Shown here piece after piece: positions 50,010 through 60,070 of a stretch of DNA of 64,000 nt. This DNA is from Biomphalaria glabrata. Lineage: Eukaryota > Mollusca > Gastropoda > Planorbidae. The translations under genes and the position numbers were made by a program. Location of the stretch: positions 26,446,378-26,510,377 of the forward strand of contig NC_074713.1 in the NCBI RefSeq assembly GCF_947242115.1, written 5' to 3'. Below the pieces are notes generated by a model, which saw only the letters and a list, made by a program, of their open reading frames with translations, was not told the origin of the DNA and ran no database searches. The stretch's first letter is position 1. Each line of letters opens with the position of its first letter.

Positions 50010-50348
50010 ATGTCATGGTATGCTTTTACCTTTGCACCATTATGTAATGTTAAAAAAAAAGATATAATGCGATAAAAACCTATTTTGCTTATTATCTTAT
50101 CTTATAATATAAAGACGTTCCATCAAAGAAGAAGATAGGCGTATCTTAATTTTAATGTACAGCCACAAACAAAACTCAGTGAATGACAGCCAGTTCCTTA
50201 TCTCTGTCTCTCTCTATCTCTCTCTTTCTTTCTTTCAATCTCTCTTTATGATTTGTTTACAACACCTGTTAGGTAAATATCAAGCACAGAACTATTAAAA
50301 AAGAATCAAGTACACACTTCCTGCCTTCCATCACTTCAGACGACAGTC
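50010..50348 (+). other. 5' flank of lectin gene 4
   Basis: Between TIR element C and the first ATG of gene 4. It has a CT-rich run (TCTCTCTCTATCTCTC) near 50210 and AT-rich DNA. No certain TATA box is seen. Confidence 0.4.
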
Positions 50349-50715
50349 ATGTTCTCGAAGCTACTTCTTGTAGCGTCTATTTTAGTGACTCGAGGTAAGA
50401 CATTCACACTTGAAATTTACTAATTACACGACATTTATTTTCGATCTATGGTCATCATTTACAGGAACTGAAACTATTTTGAATACTGATTCCTTTATTT
50501 ATATGTTAATATGTCTAAAAACAAACAAACAATAACTTCGCTTTTAAAAGAAACTCTCTTACTTCATAACTTCTGTTTGTGCTTTCCTTGCCCTCTGTTT
50601 CTTCTCCTCTGTTTCTCACATGTTTCTCTATATCTCACTTTCTTGTTTCTCACTTGTTTCTATGTTTCTCACTTTTTCCTGTTTCTCATTTGCTTCTCCT
50701 ATGTGCTACTCAGTG

Positions 50716-50805
50716 CATTGGCGTCACTAGGGGAGTGCGAGGGGGGGGGGTGCGGTCCGCACAAGGTAACACTTATATGAGGCTGACACCCAAATGGGAA
50801 AAAAA
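50716..50805. repeat. Fragment of a G-rich transposon end
   Basis: TTGGCGTCACTAGGG, a long G run, GTGCGGTCCGCACAAGGTAA and GACACCCAAATGGGAAAAA. Similar to 3225-3290. It is in the intron of gene 4, with no partner terminus visible. Confidence 0.5.
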
Positions 50806-51004
50806 AATATATCTTGCATAAGCAGACACATAAAAGAATCTCTAGATATCTACACAAGCAGCCTAGGCACATTTACTGTAGTAATCTAAATCTATATATT
50901 TTATTGTAACCTTAGTGTATATTTTGTTGGTATAAATGTCTAAAACGTTACCAACATGCTTCCAAGGGGATGCAAATGTTGTCTTTCTTTTAAATAGAAA
51001 AAAA

Positions 51005-51205
51005 AACGGTTGTATTTGCCTTGTAGTTGTTTAGTTATCACTCAATAAAATTTAACGATCTCATATCAACTTTTCACATATAAATTATGCGTGAGTCTAG
51101 TGTGAATGTATATTTTGGTTTTCTGTGATTATCATGTTTGTTTCGTGTAATGCACAAATTGTAAGACACATTTCCATATGGATAATAAAGATTATTATTA
51201 TTATT
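51005..51205 (+). mobile_element. Truncated 3' end of the Rex1-like LINE
   Basis: Matches the 3' UTR of the LINE at 10.15-11.3 kb (ATCTCATATCAACTTTTCAC, GTGAATGTATATTTTGG) and ends CATATGGATAATAAAG followed by (ATT)n. Such 5'-truncated copies are typical of LINEs. It lies in intron 1 of gene 4. Confidence 0.72.
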
Positions 51206-52059
51206 TTACTTTCAATCAGAATAATGGATACATCTGTGCCTTTGTTAGATAGCAACTCTTAGAGCTTTGTGTTGCTGTCGTTTTACTTTGAATCCATCCA
51301 TGAGTGTACATATTTATTTCTGCCTTTCATTATTTTGTCTCCCCAGTCAAAGCATCTCAAGAAACTGATGTTTGCCCTCCAGGCCTAGCCAGAGACCAGT
51401 ACCTCCAGGTCAGGGGGGACATCTGCTATGAGTTCGTGCTGTACAGGAGACACACCCACTCGCAGGCCAAGGCAGACTGTGAGAAGAACGCGGGCATGCT
51501 GGCCTTGATCAAAGACCAGGACACACAGAACTATCTGTACGACCAACTCCTGAACACATACAATCGTCCGTTTGCGATGGCGTGGATAGGACTCAACGAC
51601 ATCGTCCAAGAAAGCAGATATGTCTGGGATGACGGAACCCTACCTGTGTACAGCCACTGGGCTGCTAGCGAGGGACCTAGTGCTACCCTGGACCACGGCT
51701 CTCACGACTGCGTGGTGCTGGACGTTGCCGCTGGTGGAAAATGGCGCGATGTCTTTTGCGAAAGAGATACCTTCCTTGTCTTCTTTGACACATAGGAGGC
51801 GCATGTTTACATCTGTCAGTATCCAGTACAGACAGTGGCTACCACGACAGTGGCTACCACACATCTGGACGGTGGTGTTCAGACCTCGACCACAGGATTA
51901 CAAATAATCACCTGTCCTGTCGTTGTTTGTCAGTTAGGTTGCGTCAAAGTGAGCAATATTACCTCGTGCCCTGAATGTGTCTGTTAAAGAAATGTTATTT
52001 TATAATTATATTTTCTCTGATAGACTTGCTGACTTGTTTGTTCTTACAAAGCTTATGTT

Positions 52060-52170
52060 AACTCAATCTGTTTCGTAAAAAGTTTGTTTACGTTATTTCG
52101 CCGACAACCAATCTAGGATCAAACTGAAATTTTGCACAATAATTTCTTTTACCTGACAACACACGAATTT
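52060..52170 (+). repeat. Dispersed repeat R3, partial
   Basis: Contains ATCAAACTGAAATTTTGCAC, TACCTGACAACACACGAATT. It begins about 75 bp after the end of the open frame of gene 4. Confidence 0.6.
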
Positions 52171-52188
52171 ATTTAAAAACAAGGTTAA

Positions 52189-52388
52189 CAGTGTGGAAAC
52201 ACAAACTCAAAATCGGCTCCCGGCGTGGTCCACCCAGGCAGGTAAAGAGGCAGTTTCAATATTTTCAGAAAGAACATCAGAATGAAATTCTATCAAAGAC
52301 AATTGACAGAGAAGATTTGAGAAAGAAGGTTGACAGACCAAAGGATAGGTGAAAGTGAATGTGAAGTTAGATGTGAACATGGCCTAAC
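52189..52388 (-). repeat. Dispersed repeat R1, reverse
   Basis: GTGTGGAAACACAAACTCAA, CGTGGTCCACCCAGGCAGGT and TCAATATTTTCAGAAAGAAC are the reverse of the R1 blocks at 1.0-1.4 kb. Unlike that copy it has no SINE inside. Confidence 0.8.
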
Positions 52389-52604
52389 TGATGTCTTATA
52401 ATGAATATCTAATTGATCTTATTAGTTTTGTAAATGGTCAATCTCTTATTCAAATCCTCAAGAAAAAAAAACATTTCCGTAAAAAAAAAATGTGTGTGCT
52501 ATTTCATTTGCGATGTACTATACAGTTCACGCGATGAAAAACTTCTTATTAATTGTGTTTTAAATTATGTCCAAATAATATGCATCTAAATAGAGTTTTT
52601 TCTT

Positions 52605-52800
52605 TTTTTTTTATTATTATAGCTTTTATATAGCGCTACTTTCATGCTTATAGCATGCTCAGAGCGCTTTTGGTCCAATCTCATTTGTGGGGGGTATCTA
52701 GGAGTTGGTTTTCCGTGCTGCCTTTAGGCGCTCAGTAAACACAACTCTGCACGAGTCGGGTGTCGAACCTCGAGCCCCCTCTCGACCACGCTTCCCTTGT
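52605..52800 (-). repeat. SINE family D with L2-like 3' tail
   Basis: On the reverse strand: tRNA-like head (GTGGTCGAGAGGGGGCTCGA, GGTTCGACACCC), a body, then GAGCATGCTATAAGCATGAA and AGTAGCGCTATATAAAAGCT with an (ATA)n tail. The AGCGCTATATAAA ending is the kind shared by L2 LINEs and their SINEs in many animals, so an L2-type LINE was probably its driver (inference). Confidence 0.75.
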
Positions 52801-52814
52801 AAAAAAAAGAAAAC

Positions 52815-53190
52815 TTTTTTTTTTGTAAATGTAGTAGTTAGTATGACAGAACTTACATAACTTAGCAATACAAATGTAATAAAAAACATTTTGACAAAAA
52901 ACTTAAACCATTTGCATAAATGTGTTGAAAATCTAGTAAATGGTAATTCCTCCTTCTAAAGACCCTCCCGTGTTTATTACTATTAATAGTGAATAGTTGT
53001 AAAAGTGATGTGTATTTTTATGAAAAAACTGCTTGCATAAAAATTTGATTGTTTGCTTTCAGAATAGAAAAAAGTAGCCGTTGCATCAGAACTTTGTTTA
53101 CGAAATTTAAACGGGACGGACGGAAAGACGGACAGGCAAGCCACACAAAACTAACAGCGTCTTTTTCCCTTTTGGGGGCAGCTAAAAATA
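52815..53190 (-). repeat. Dispersed repeat R2, long reverse copy
   Basis: Runs from TTTGTAAATGTAGTAGTTAG to CCCTTTTGGGGGCAGCTAAA. It is the reverse of 54112-54535, so the two make an inverted pair about 920 bp apart. Its distal half is not seen in the shorter copies. Confidence 0.8.
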
Positions 53191-53899
53191 ATCAAATAGT
53201 TAATTAACTATTGATAATTAATTATTTTATTTGGTATCTCAAACAAGGGAAAGAAATTGTGCTTGACTGAAGGGGTGATATGAGCTGAATTAGTCCCCTT
53301 TATAGGCTCTAGATTGTAACAGACAATATATAACTATACAATCTTTTATCGTCAAGAGTAACTTAATAGCAGGGTGGTTAGCGCGTCGGCCTGAATAGGC
53401 GTAAGCAACGAGTTAGAATTTAGGTCTTCCTCCCCTCCTTTTTTTAAATGCTTATAAAAACCAATTATGGTATAATTCACCCAGATATCCCTTTCTTTCT
53501 CCCCCCCCCCATTTCATTTTCAGAGCTGGTCCAGATAAGTGATAGGATAATAGCGTATTGACAACACAATTACACTTTGATTAAATCTTCTTGTTGTTGT
53601 ATTTTTAATGTTTTTGTTGTTTTTTTTATTACCACTAAAATTGCAAAGGTAATGACATAGCTTCAGTAAGGAAAACGTTCCCTTCCCTTGGAAGCGAGCC
53701 GGCGAAGTTTAGGACGAAATGAACATAAAAGCGTGCGTATTTAGTAGTCAGTGCCTTTGGAAATACTTCATAGTCACTCAGTTCCTACTTTTGTTATAGT
53801 CAAAACCTGTCAAGCGGTCAAAAGTTTGAATGTGGAAAAAATCACACTAAAAAAATGAATAATTATTGCAAGCTACAATTTCACACATAGTAGTAGTAG
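53191..53899. other. R3 fragment and AT-rich sequence
   Basis: An R3 piece (TTAATTAACTATTGATAATT and TTATTTGGTATC) lies at about 53190-53300. After it, a GGGTGGTTAGCGCGTCGGC word near 53375 may be a worn tRNA-like SINE head. No gene is seen. Confidence 0.45.
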
Positions 53900-53928
53900 C
53901 ATGGGTGTAGCCAGGATTTTTTTTAATG
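53900..53928. mobile_element. Single end of a GGGCGTAGCC-family element
   Basis: CATGGGTGTAGCCAGGATTT plus a T run, one change from the terminus of elements A-C. It is cut off by R2 sequence and has no partner end. Confidence 0.65.
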
Positions 53929-53934
53929 CATAAT

Positions 53935-54535
53935 AAATAGATTTTTTCTCTTCAATTTTTTAAAATGTAATGGCTAATGTGGCAGAAAATACTCAACTTC
54001 GTAATAGCATTATTAAAAAACACATTTCTTTGACATAAAATGTGATTCCTTTGCATAAATATGTTTTTAAAATGCTAAATAGTCATCTCCCATACTAAAT
54101 AATCTTCCTTTTTTAGCGGCCCCCGTAAGCGGAAAAGACGCTATTAGTTTTGTGTGGTCTGTCTGTCCGTTCGTCCGTTCGTCCCGTTTAGATCTCGTAA
54201 ACTAGAAAAGATAAAGAAATATAATATTTTAGATCATTCAAAGTTCTGATGGAACGGCTACTTTTTTTCTTTTCTGAAAGCGAAAAATCTAATTTTTAAA
54301 AACAATCAATTTTTTTCATAAAAATACACCATATTTTCAACTATTCACTATTAATAGTAACAAGCACGGGAGACTATTTAGTAAGGGATATAACTATTAG
54401 CCATATTTTAAACACATTTATGCAAACGGTTTTAGATTTTTTGACAAAATATTTTTTTACAACTGTATTGCTTACTTATGAAAGTTCTGTCATACTAACT
54501 ACTACATTTACAAAAAAAAAAATTACTTTTTAAAA
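53935..54535. repeat. Two R2 copies abutting in opposite orientation
   Basis: 53935-54110 is the distal part of R2 in reverse (ACATTTCTTTGACA, CCTTTGCATAAATATG); 54112-54535 is a long forward copy starting TTTTTAGCGGCCCCCG and ending TACTACATTTACAAAA. Confidence 0.7.
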
Positions 54536-54684
54536 AAAGAGAAAAAATCTATTTAGTAAGCATAAAAGTGGAACATAATTCTAAACAACAATTAATAAGT
54601 AGTTCATCGCATTATCGCGTGAACTACAGGGGCACTATTCCACCACAAAACTATATACTAAAGAATTTTTTTAAGGATATGTGT

Positions 54685-54940
54685 TTTTTAGCGGCCACCG
54701 AAAGGGGAAAAGACGCTATTAGTTTTGTGTGGCTTGCCTGTTCGTCCGTCTGTCCGTCCCGCTTAGATCTCAGAAACTAGAAGAGAAAATAAAAACATTA
54801 GACATCATGAAATTTTAGATTATTCAAAGTTCTGATGCAACGGCTACTTTTTTCTTTCTTGAAAGTGAACCATCTAATGTTTAAAATTATCTATGGAAGA
54901 AGATTTTAAAAAAAACATACACCACTCTTAAATGACAAAC
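54685..54940 (+). repeat. Dispersed repeat R2, forward copy
   Basis: Starts TTTTTTAGCGGCCACCGAAA, then GTCCGTCTGTCCGTCCCGC and CAAAGTTCTGATGCAACGGC. A 70-codon frame across its start is not a gene. Confidence 0.75.
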
Positions 54941-55384
54941 TTCAGGGTAGGTAAGTCTTTTAATAAAGGTCACAGACTTCTTCATTAATAAATCAAGCTT
55001 CATTCATAGATTCGCGCATTGATACAAAAAAATGTGCATCTAAGGTCAAAATGAAAAAGTATCAATGGATCATCATAAAATAGATTTTCCATTTATTAAC
55101 TAACTCATGGAATAGAAAACTCATTCAAATGTTGTTTTTAAAATAATTTTAATACGAACTTCAGTTTAGTTGATAGTTTTAAAAAAATGAATTACTTTTT
55201 TAGCGCGTAGTTTTGACATATCATCATGATGTAGATCTAGATTTAGATTTAAATGTATCAAACTATTTGAACAAAGTTTACATTTATAAATTATTAAGGA
55301 AATAGTTTATCTTCTTCCAGTTTAAGGGTGCAGATTTATTTATTATGTAAACAGTAGTATCACATAAAGAAGTGAATATGATGC
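54941..55384. other. AT-rich intergenic sequence
   Basis: No gene or repeat family is recognised. Confidence 0.35.
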
Positions 55385-56200
55385 AAATTTCATTCTGATA
55401 TTCTTTCTGAAAATATTGAAACATGCCAATTTACCTGCTGTCAGGTGGGGGTTTCAGTGTGTTGCTCTAGGGGTAGACGTAAGTTCAGTGTTTTTTCGGG
55501 TTCCCCCCACCTGAACAGTTTAAACCAAAACAAAGAGTATTAGCATATGCACTACTAAATAAATGAACAACGAATAAAAGTTATCTAACGGAAACGTTAC
55601 TGATTAAGCAACAATCGTCAACGTGAACAATATTTAATCATACTTCATTGCAAACTAATAAAATATTTCAATGTGTGTGAATCTCATTGAGGTTAACATT
55701 ACATTAATAATTATTCAAATAACACACCAATAACACACACCTTCCACACGCACACTTCATCTCGGCGCCCTACAGATCAACAGCTGCATACACCACAAAC
55801 AACGCTAGCTAAAGACACGGCTCTAAGGACGACACACTTTCCCATAGCCCCAAGCCTAACACCCTAAAACGAAAGAAAACCTAGATCTAGCGATGCCGCT
55901 ACAATAAAGAACTCACTATCGACACCCGTACCTAGAGATCATCCTACTTATTAAAACTATGTACTTACGTACCGTTAAAACGGGGAAACAGAAAACCACA
56001 AACACAAAAGCTCTCTCCACTGCGGGAACTAAGGGTGACGTAAACACATACACACTACTCTAGACAGCACTTCCTAGACATTAAAACACAACTATTAAAC
56101 ACAAAAAGAAAACTTCACGAGCGCACGACACCTGCCTGGGTGGACCACTTCGGGGGCCGATTTTGAGCTTGTGTTTCCACACAAACTGTCTTTGTAATCT
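55385..56200 (+). repeat. Dispersed repeat R1, split by a solo LTR
   Basis: The left part (TTCTTTCTGAAAATATTGAA to TTTACCTGC) ends at 55438; the right part resumes at 56131 with CCTGCCTGGGTGGACCACTT and goes on to GTGTTTCCACACAAACTGTC. The intact copy at 52.2 kb shows they were contiguous. Confidence 0.8.
55439..56130. mobile_element. Solo LTR (LTR-retrotransposon fossil) in R1
   Basis: A 692-bp block starting TGTCAGGTGG and ending GCACGACA (TGTC/GACA inverted ends) with an exact 5-bp duplication CCTGC on both sides (55434-55438, 56131-56135). There is no internal region. Family is not resolved; TG...CA ends and a 5-bp duplication fit Gypsy or BEL types. The clean duplication suggests modest age. 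It is unrelated by eye to the LTR at 5 kb. Confidence 0.72.
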
Positions 56201-56915
56201 TGTTTTTTTAATATCAATAATTAATAGTTGTAAAAAAAAAAAGTACTCACATAGATGATTTTTTAAATAAAAGTTTTCGCTTTTACAAACAAAAAAGTAG
56301 TCTTTGCATCAGAACTTTGAAAGATCTAAAAAAAATCATTATATCACATGTTCAATATCAGTTCTAGATTATGAGATCAAAACAGCCGGATATCGTATTT
56401 TACGATCCTGCCAAATCCGGCTCCGGCTGAATATAAAAAGTATATATATATATATATATTACTTAATTAAATTTGTTAAATTTTTGGATGCCCCCCATTC
56501 TGGTCAGGGCCCTGGGTGGCTACATGAATACACATATTTAAATCCTGAGATAATTGTATTTCATCCATTCAGTTATTTCTCTGATTAACGCCTATTGAAA
56601 ACCAATGAACTATGAAACAATCTAGTGTGTGTGTGTCTGTTTTTTTTTAGGCATTCAACGAATATCTTTTCGTTTTCCTGCCACAATGCGAAAAAAAAAC
56701 TTGATCTGGTTTTTTTTTAATAAACTAGTTGACATTGTTAACTTTTGTGACTCTCACGCTCAGGCCAAAGAAGAAAACATCTGCTTGCAGTTCAGACACA
56801 GTTACTGATAAGTTCGTGCTCAATACAACACATAAGTTTATCTTCCTTCGTGTGTTGTTGCTGAACATTACATGTTTTTGTTAAGATCTCTAAGAAGTAA
56901 TAGATCAGAGAGAAC
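56201..56915 (+). other. 5' flank of lectin gene 5
   Basis: Contains an R2 scrap (TAGTCTTTGCATCAGAACTT) near 56295, a short (TA)n near 56442 and no recognised gene. The promoter of gene 5 should lie at the right end; no clear TATA box is seen. Confidence 0.4.
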
Positions 56916-59363
56916 ATGGAGAAATTGTTGATCTCTTTGCTTCTCACTATTTCGTCACATTTAGGTATGTAATCAGTGTCAATAGTATACTTCAACAAGT
57001 ACTATTCCTTACAAAGCTTGGCTTTATTGACATAGTGTGAGACAATTTAGTAAAAGTGATAAGTTATTTCTCCAACATCCAATCTCGAATCAAGCTGAAA
57101 TTTTGAACAATTATTTCTTTTCCATGTTAACTAATTGCCAACACAAGAATCAATTTTAAAAATTTACCAATTAGTTAATTTACTATTTGTAATTAATAGT
57201 GTTTGGTGTCTCGAACAAGGGAAGAAATTGTACGAAGTGATGGTGTAAGCTGAATTAGTCCCCTTTATAGGTCGTCGTCTGAGTCCTAGTGAACACAAAC
57301 ATGAAATAGGACGAGACTATAGAAACAAGAGATAACTCTACTACAACTATTAGCTCTTCACTAGCAGAGTGGTTACCGTGTTGGCTTGTGAAGTCTGAGA
57401 ATGCTCTCGCCCTCAAGTTCGAATTCAGGACTTCCCCCGTTTTTTTTTTAAATTTATTTTTATAAACACTTTTTTATTATTAGTCATGATCTATTGCAAA
57501 TTTAATTATATAACTGATCCAAGCTAATTAATACAACTATGCTTAATATAAGCTTTTTTTTTTTTTAAAGAATTTAAAAAATATTTTCTTGTGTTTAGAT
57601 ATAGGTATCGTTTGACCAACTTTAATGAAACTTAAAGAATAAATATTCCTCAAAAAGACCCTGGGATAGTTAGAACCTCTCCACTTGCAGAAGTAGATGC
57701 CGTCTATCAAGTCATTCCCTCCGTTTTGTTCAAATTTTTACAAGGTATTTTTCCCACTTCCCATTCTCAGATCGAGTTAAAACTTTGCACAATTATTTAT
57801 TGTCAATGACGACACGCGAATCTGTCAAAAACAAAATAACCAACCAGTAAATAGATAATTCGTAATTAATTATTTTTTTATATGGAAAATTTACTAAATT
57901 GGCAACAGACGACCCGAGACAATAATTACATTAATGTAGAGAATTAATCCTTCGTTAAAAACTTTAAACTATCAATAGACTAATTAAAACTTTTTATAGC
58001 TCAGTGGCAATATTCCTACACAGAGGCTGGGTACGCGTTGCACATAATGAACTATGCTGATTTATTTAAAAAAACAACAAGTAGTGTATAGATTAAAATG
58101 AAATATCATAAGTTTTAAATCCTTTTTTTTTATTTTAAGTTTTTACAAAGTCAAATACGGTGCTATCTTAGATTTTAAAACGAATTTCTACAAAGATCAA
58201 GAAATGGATAGGGATGTTACAACTTTCGTCGCCAAGCCCACTTTTTCAATGTAAAAACTATTTTTCTAGAATGATGTGTCTCTGAAGCTTGGAAAAAATA
58301 AAAACAATAATTCAATACTTAATTGTAATAGAGTTATTATTATTTTGTGTGTATGTAGGTCTACAAAAAATATATTGCTATTAAAATAAATCCTTTTGAG
58401 TGGGTAGCAACGAGGGGTACTAAGTGTTACGAAATGCCTAGAAGGGGTACGTAATTATTCGTGTTTCATTCTAGCCTTTAGTTTTTATACCTAGCCTGCA
58501 AGCCTCCAACCTAAAGAACTGAAGTGAGAGAACAAAACAATAATTCGTGTTTCAACCTAGGTTTTATACCTAGCCTGCAAGCCTCCAACCTAAAGAACTG
58601 AAGTGAGAGAACAAAACAGTAATTCGTGTTTCAACCTAGGTTTTATACTTAGCCTGCAAGTACTGTAAAACACGTTTTCATGTGAGTTGTTTAGTAAATT
58701 CAATGTTTTTTTCTTTCAGTGAAATGCCAGACCATTAACGATTGCCCGCAGAATCTTGCAAGGGACTCTTCTCTCAAAGTGTTCGGAAACGCTTGCTACC
58801 AATTTGTTTTGACTCAAACAAGGACGCACTCCGAGGCCAGGCAAAACTGTCAAAGTCATGGCGGGACACTGGCGCTGGTCAAGACGCCGGAGATCCAGAA
58901 CTTCCTGTACAATGCGCTAGTGCACGACTACAAGGACGTCACCGACAAAGTTTGGATTGGCCTGAACGACATTGACAAGGAGAATGAATTCAAATGGGAG
59001 GATGGAACGCCGCTGAGCTATAGCAATTGGGGTCACGTGTCCAGTTCCGATGCCGACGACTGCGTCCTGATGGACCTCCGTAATTCCGGCAAGTGGTCCG
59101 AATTTCTATGTGACCAGTCCTACGTCCTGATATTTTTCCCCCATTACGAGAGGCACCCTTACATTTGCCAGTACAATCTGCAGCCCCACACTGACACCTC
59201 AACGGCCACCATCACCTCCACGATAGTCTCTGGCATCTCGGACACCACCGTGCTGATCATGTCCAACTCCTGTCCGGCATTCTCCTGCGACTTGGACTGC
59301 GGGATGGATGGATTCCATAAAAATGAGACCACTGGATGCTCTGAGTGTAAATGTGCTGTTTGA
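56916..59363 (+). CDS. Secreted C-type lectin, gene 5 (two exons)
   Basis: Exons 56916-56964 and 58720-59363 give 230 residues, the same length as gene 1. Exon 1 codes for the signal peptide MEKLLISLLLTISSHL and ends at GTATGT in phase 1; exon 2 follows TTTTTTTCTTTCAG. The mature chain starts VKCQTINDC (C19, C25). The CTLD spans about 38-168: C42, C60, WIGLND 95-100, W109, DG 111-112, W120, C131, WSEFLC 142-147 and C166 in YICQY. EPN is replaced by SSSD and WND by WSE, so canonical calcium/sugar binding is not supported. A Thr/Ser/Ile-rich linker (169-200) precedes an antistasin-like tail with cysteines 201, 206, 210, 223, 226 and 228; NET at 218-220 is an N-glycosylation sequon. An AATAAA lies 20 bp after the stop. 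Closest relative is gene 1. Confidence 0.9.
57010..57250 (+). repeat. Dispersed repeat R3 in intron of gene 5
   Basis: CAAGCTGAAATTTTGAACAA, CAACACAAGAATCAATTTTA and AATTAATAGTGTTTGGTGTC correspond to the R3 blocks. A second partial copy is at about 57730-57895 (TTCTCAGATCGAGTTAAAAC). Confidence 0.6.
57355..57440 (+). repeat. tRNA-like SINE head (Leu/Ser-like)
   Basis: GCAGAGTGGTTACCGTGTTG, a longer variable arm, and CAAGTTCGAATTCAGGAC. It resembles a class II tRNA without a proper acceptor stem and runs into a T-rich tail, so it is taken as a SINE remnant. Confidence 0.55.
58457..58663. repeat. ~80-bp tandem repeat in intron of gene 5
   Basis: Two full and one partial copies with TAATTCGTGTTTCAACCTAG, ATACCTAGCCTGCAAGCCTC and AACTGAAGTGAGAGAACAAA. 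It ends about 55 bp before the exon 2 acceptor. Confidence 0.85.
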
Positions 59364-59382
59364 TGTGATGTTTGTTCATTTT

Positions 59383-59388
59383 AATAAA
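59383..59388 (+). terminator. Polyadenylation signal of lectin gene 5
   Basis: AATAAA 20 bp after the TGA of gene 5. This implies a very short 3' UTR. Confidence 0.65.
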
Positions 59389-59489
59389 CGAACCCAATAC
59401 ACTGAGTCATGATGTGCTGTAGCAGTTGCACTCTATATACGTTAGGTTATGTCTCACAATATAAAGATGTGTTTGCATATGTACTTATA

Positions 59490-59745
59490 CATGTATGGAG
59501 AGGGGTGGCTGAGTGGGGTCCCAAGTTCGAATATATGTGTGGACTGGGATTTTTAAAACTTAGGGATTTTTAGGACGCCCTGAAGTCCACCCAACTCCAC
59601 TAGGTACCTAACAATAGTTGTAAGAAAGTTAAGGTGGTTTGCAGTTGTGCTGGCCACATGACACCCTACTTTACCGTTGGCCTAAGATACCGATGATGTC
59701 ATTTGTCCTACAGATTGCAAGGTCTAAAATGATACTTTACATCCA
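59490..59745 (+). repeat. SINE family A, worn copy
   Basis: Head GGTGGCTGAGTGGGGTCCCA with part of the anticodon-arm region missing, B box AAGTTCGAATA, then CCACTAGGTACCTAACAATA and GTGCTGGCCACATGACACCC. Confidence 0.8.
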
Positions 59746-60002
59746 GCGTGTATCAGTACATTTTACAGAGACACTACAATGCAGGTACTATATATTTATT
59801 AGAAGACTCCGTCTCATAAAACTCAATTCTCAAAGCTGTATACGATTTAGATGAGATGCATTTTAATTCCATCGATCGATTATTGCTACGCAACTGACAA
59901 TGATTTTAATATTTTCATGTCTAAATCTTCCGACGTTTTTTTTCTTCTCTGAAGTCAATATCATTCATTACTCGTATTCTTATTATTTTTCATTCACACC
60001 AT

Positions 60003-60070
60003 CCCGAGAGGTGGCTGAGTGGTTAAGCTATTGGCCCACAAACCTGGGGTCCTGGGTTTGAATCTCGGTA
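60003..60070 (+). repeat. SINE family A head only
   Basis: GAGGTGGCTGAGTGGTTAAG, then CCTGGGTTTGAATCTCGGT. The A and B boxes are clear, and the body is missing. A complete tRNA fold is not evident. Confidence 0.7.

Larger units (their letters stand above)
50349..51987 (+). pseudogene. C-type lectin gene 4, interrupted by an in-frame stop
   Basis: Exon 1 (50349-50394) codes for the signal peptide MFSKLLLVASILVTR and ends at GTAAGA in phase 1. Exon 2 follows TTTTGTCTCCCCAG at 51346 and reads VKASQETDVCPPGLARDQYL. The CTLD has CYEF, DCEKNAGML, WIGLNDI, W-DDG, HDC and WRDVFC. A TAG at 51793-51795 then stops it after about 164 residues, just before the last CTLD strand. In the same frame the sequence goes on open for 63 codons, including AHVYICQY, a Thr/Val linker and a six-cysteine tail (CPVVVCQLGC then C-x2-C-x-C), to a TAA at 51985-51987. 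The tail lacks the GF-D-x-x-G part of its paralogues. The protein made would lack the final CTLD cysteine and the tail. It could be a recent pseudogene, an allele, a sequencing error or a short lectin. EGPSATLD replaces EPN. The intron carries a LINE 3' end. Confidence 0.8.

Noticed and set aside
60003-60070. Possible tRNA gene
   Set aside because: A and B boxes are present but a closed acceptor stem and full fold are not, and the same head occurs on SINE family A bodies nearby.
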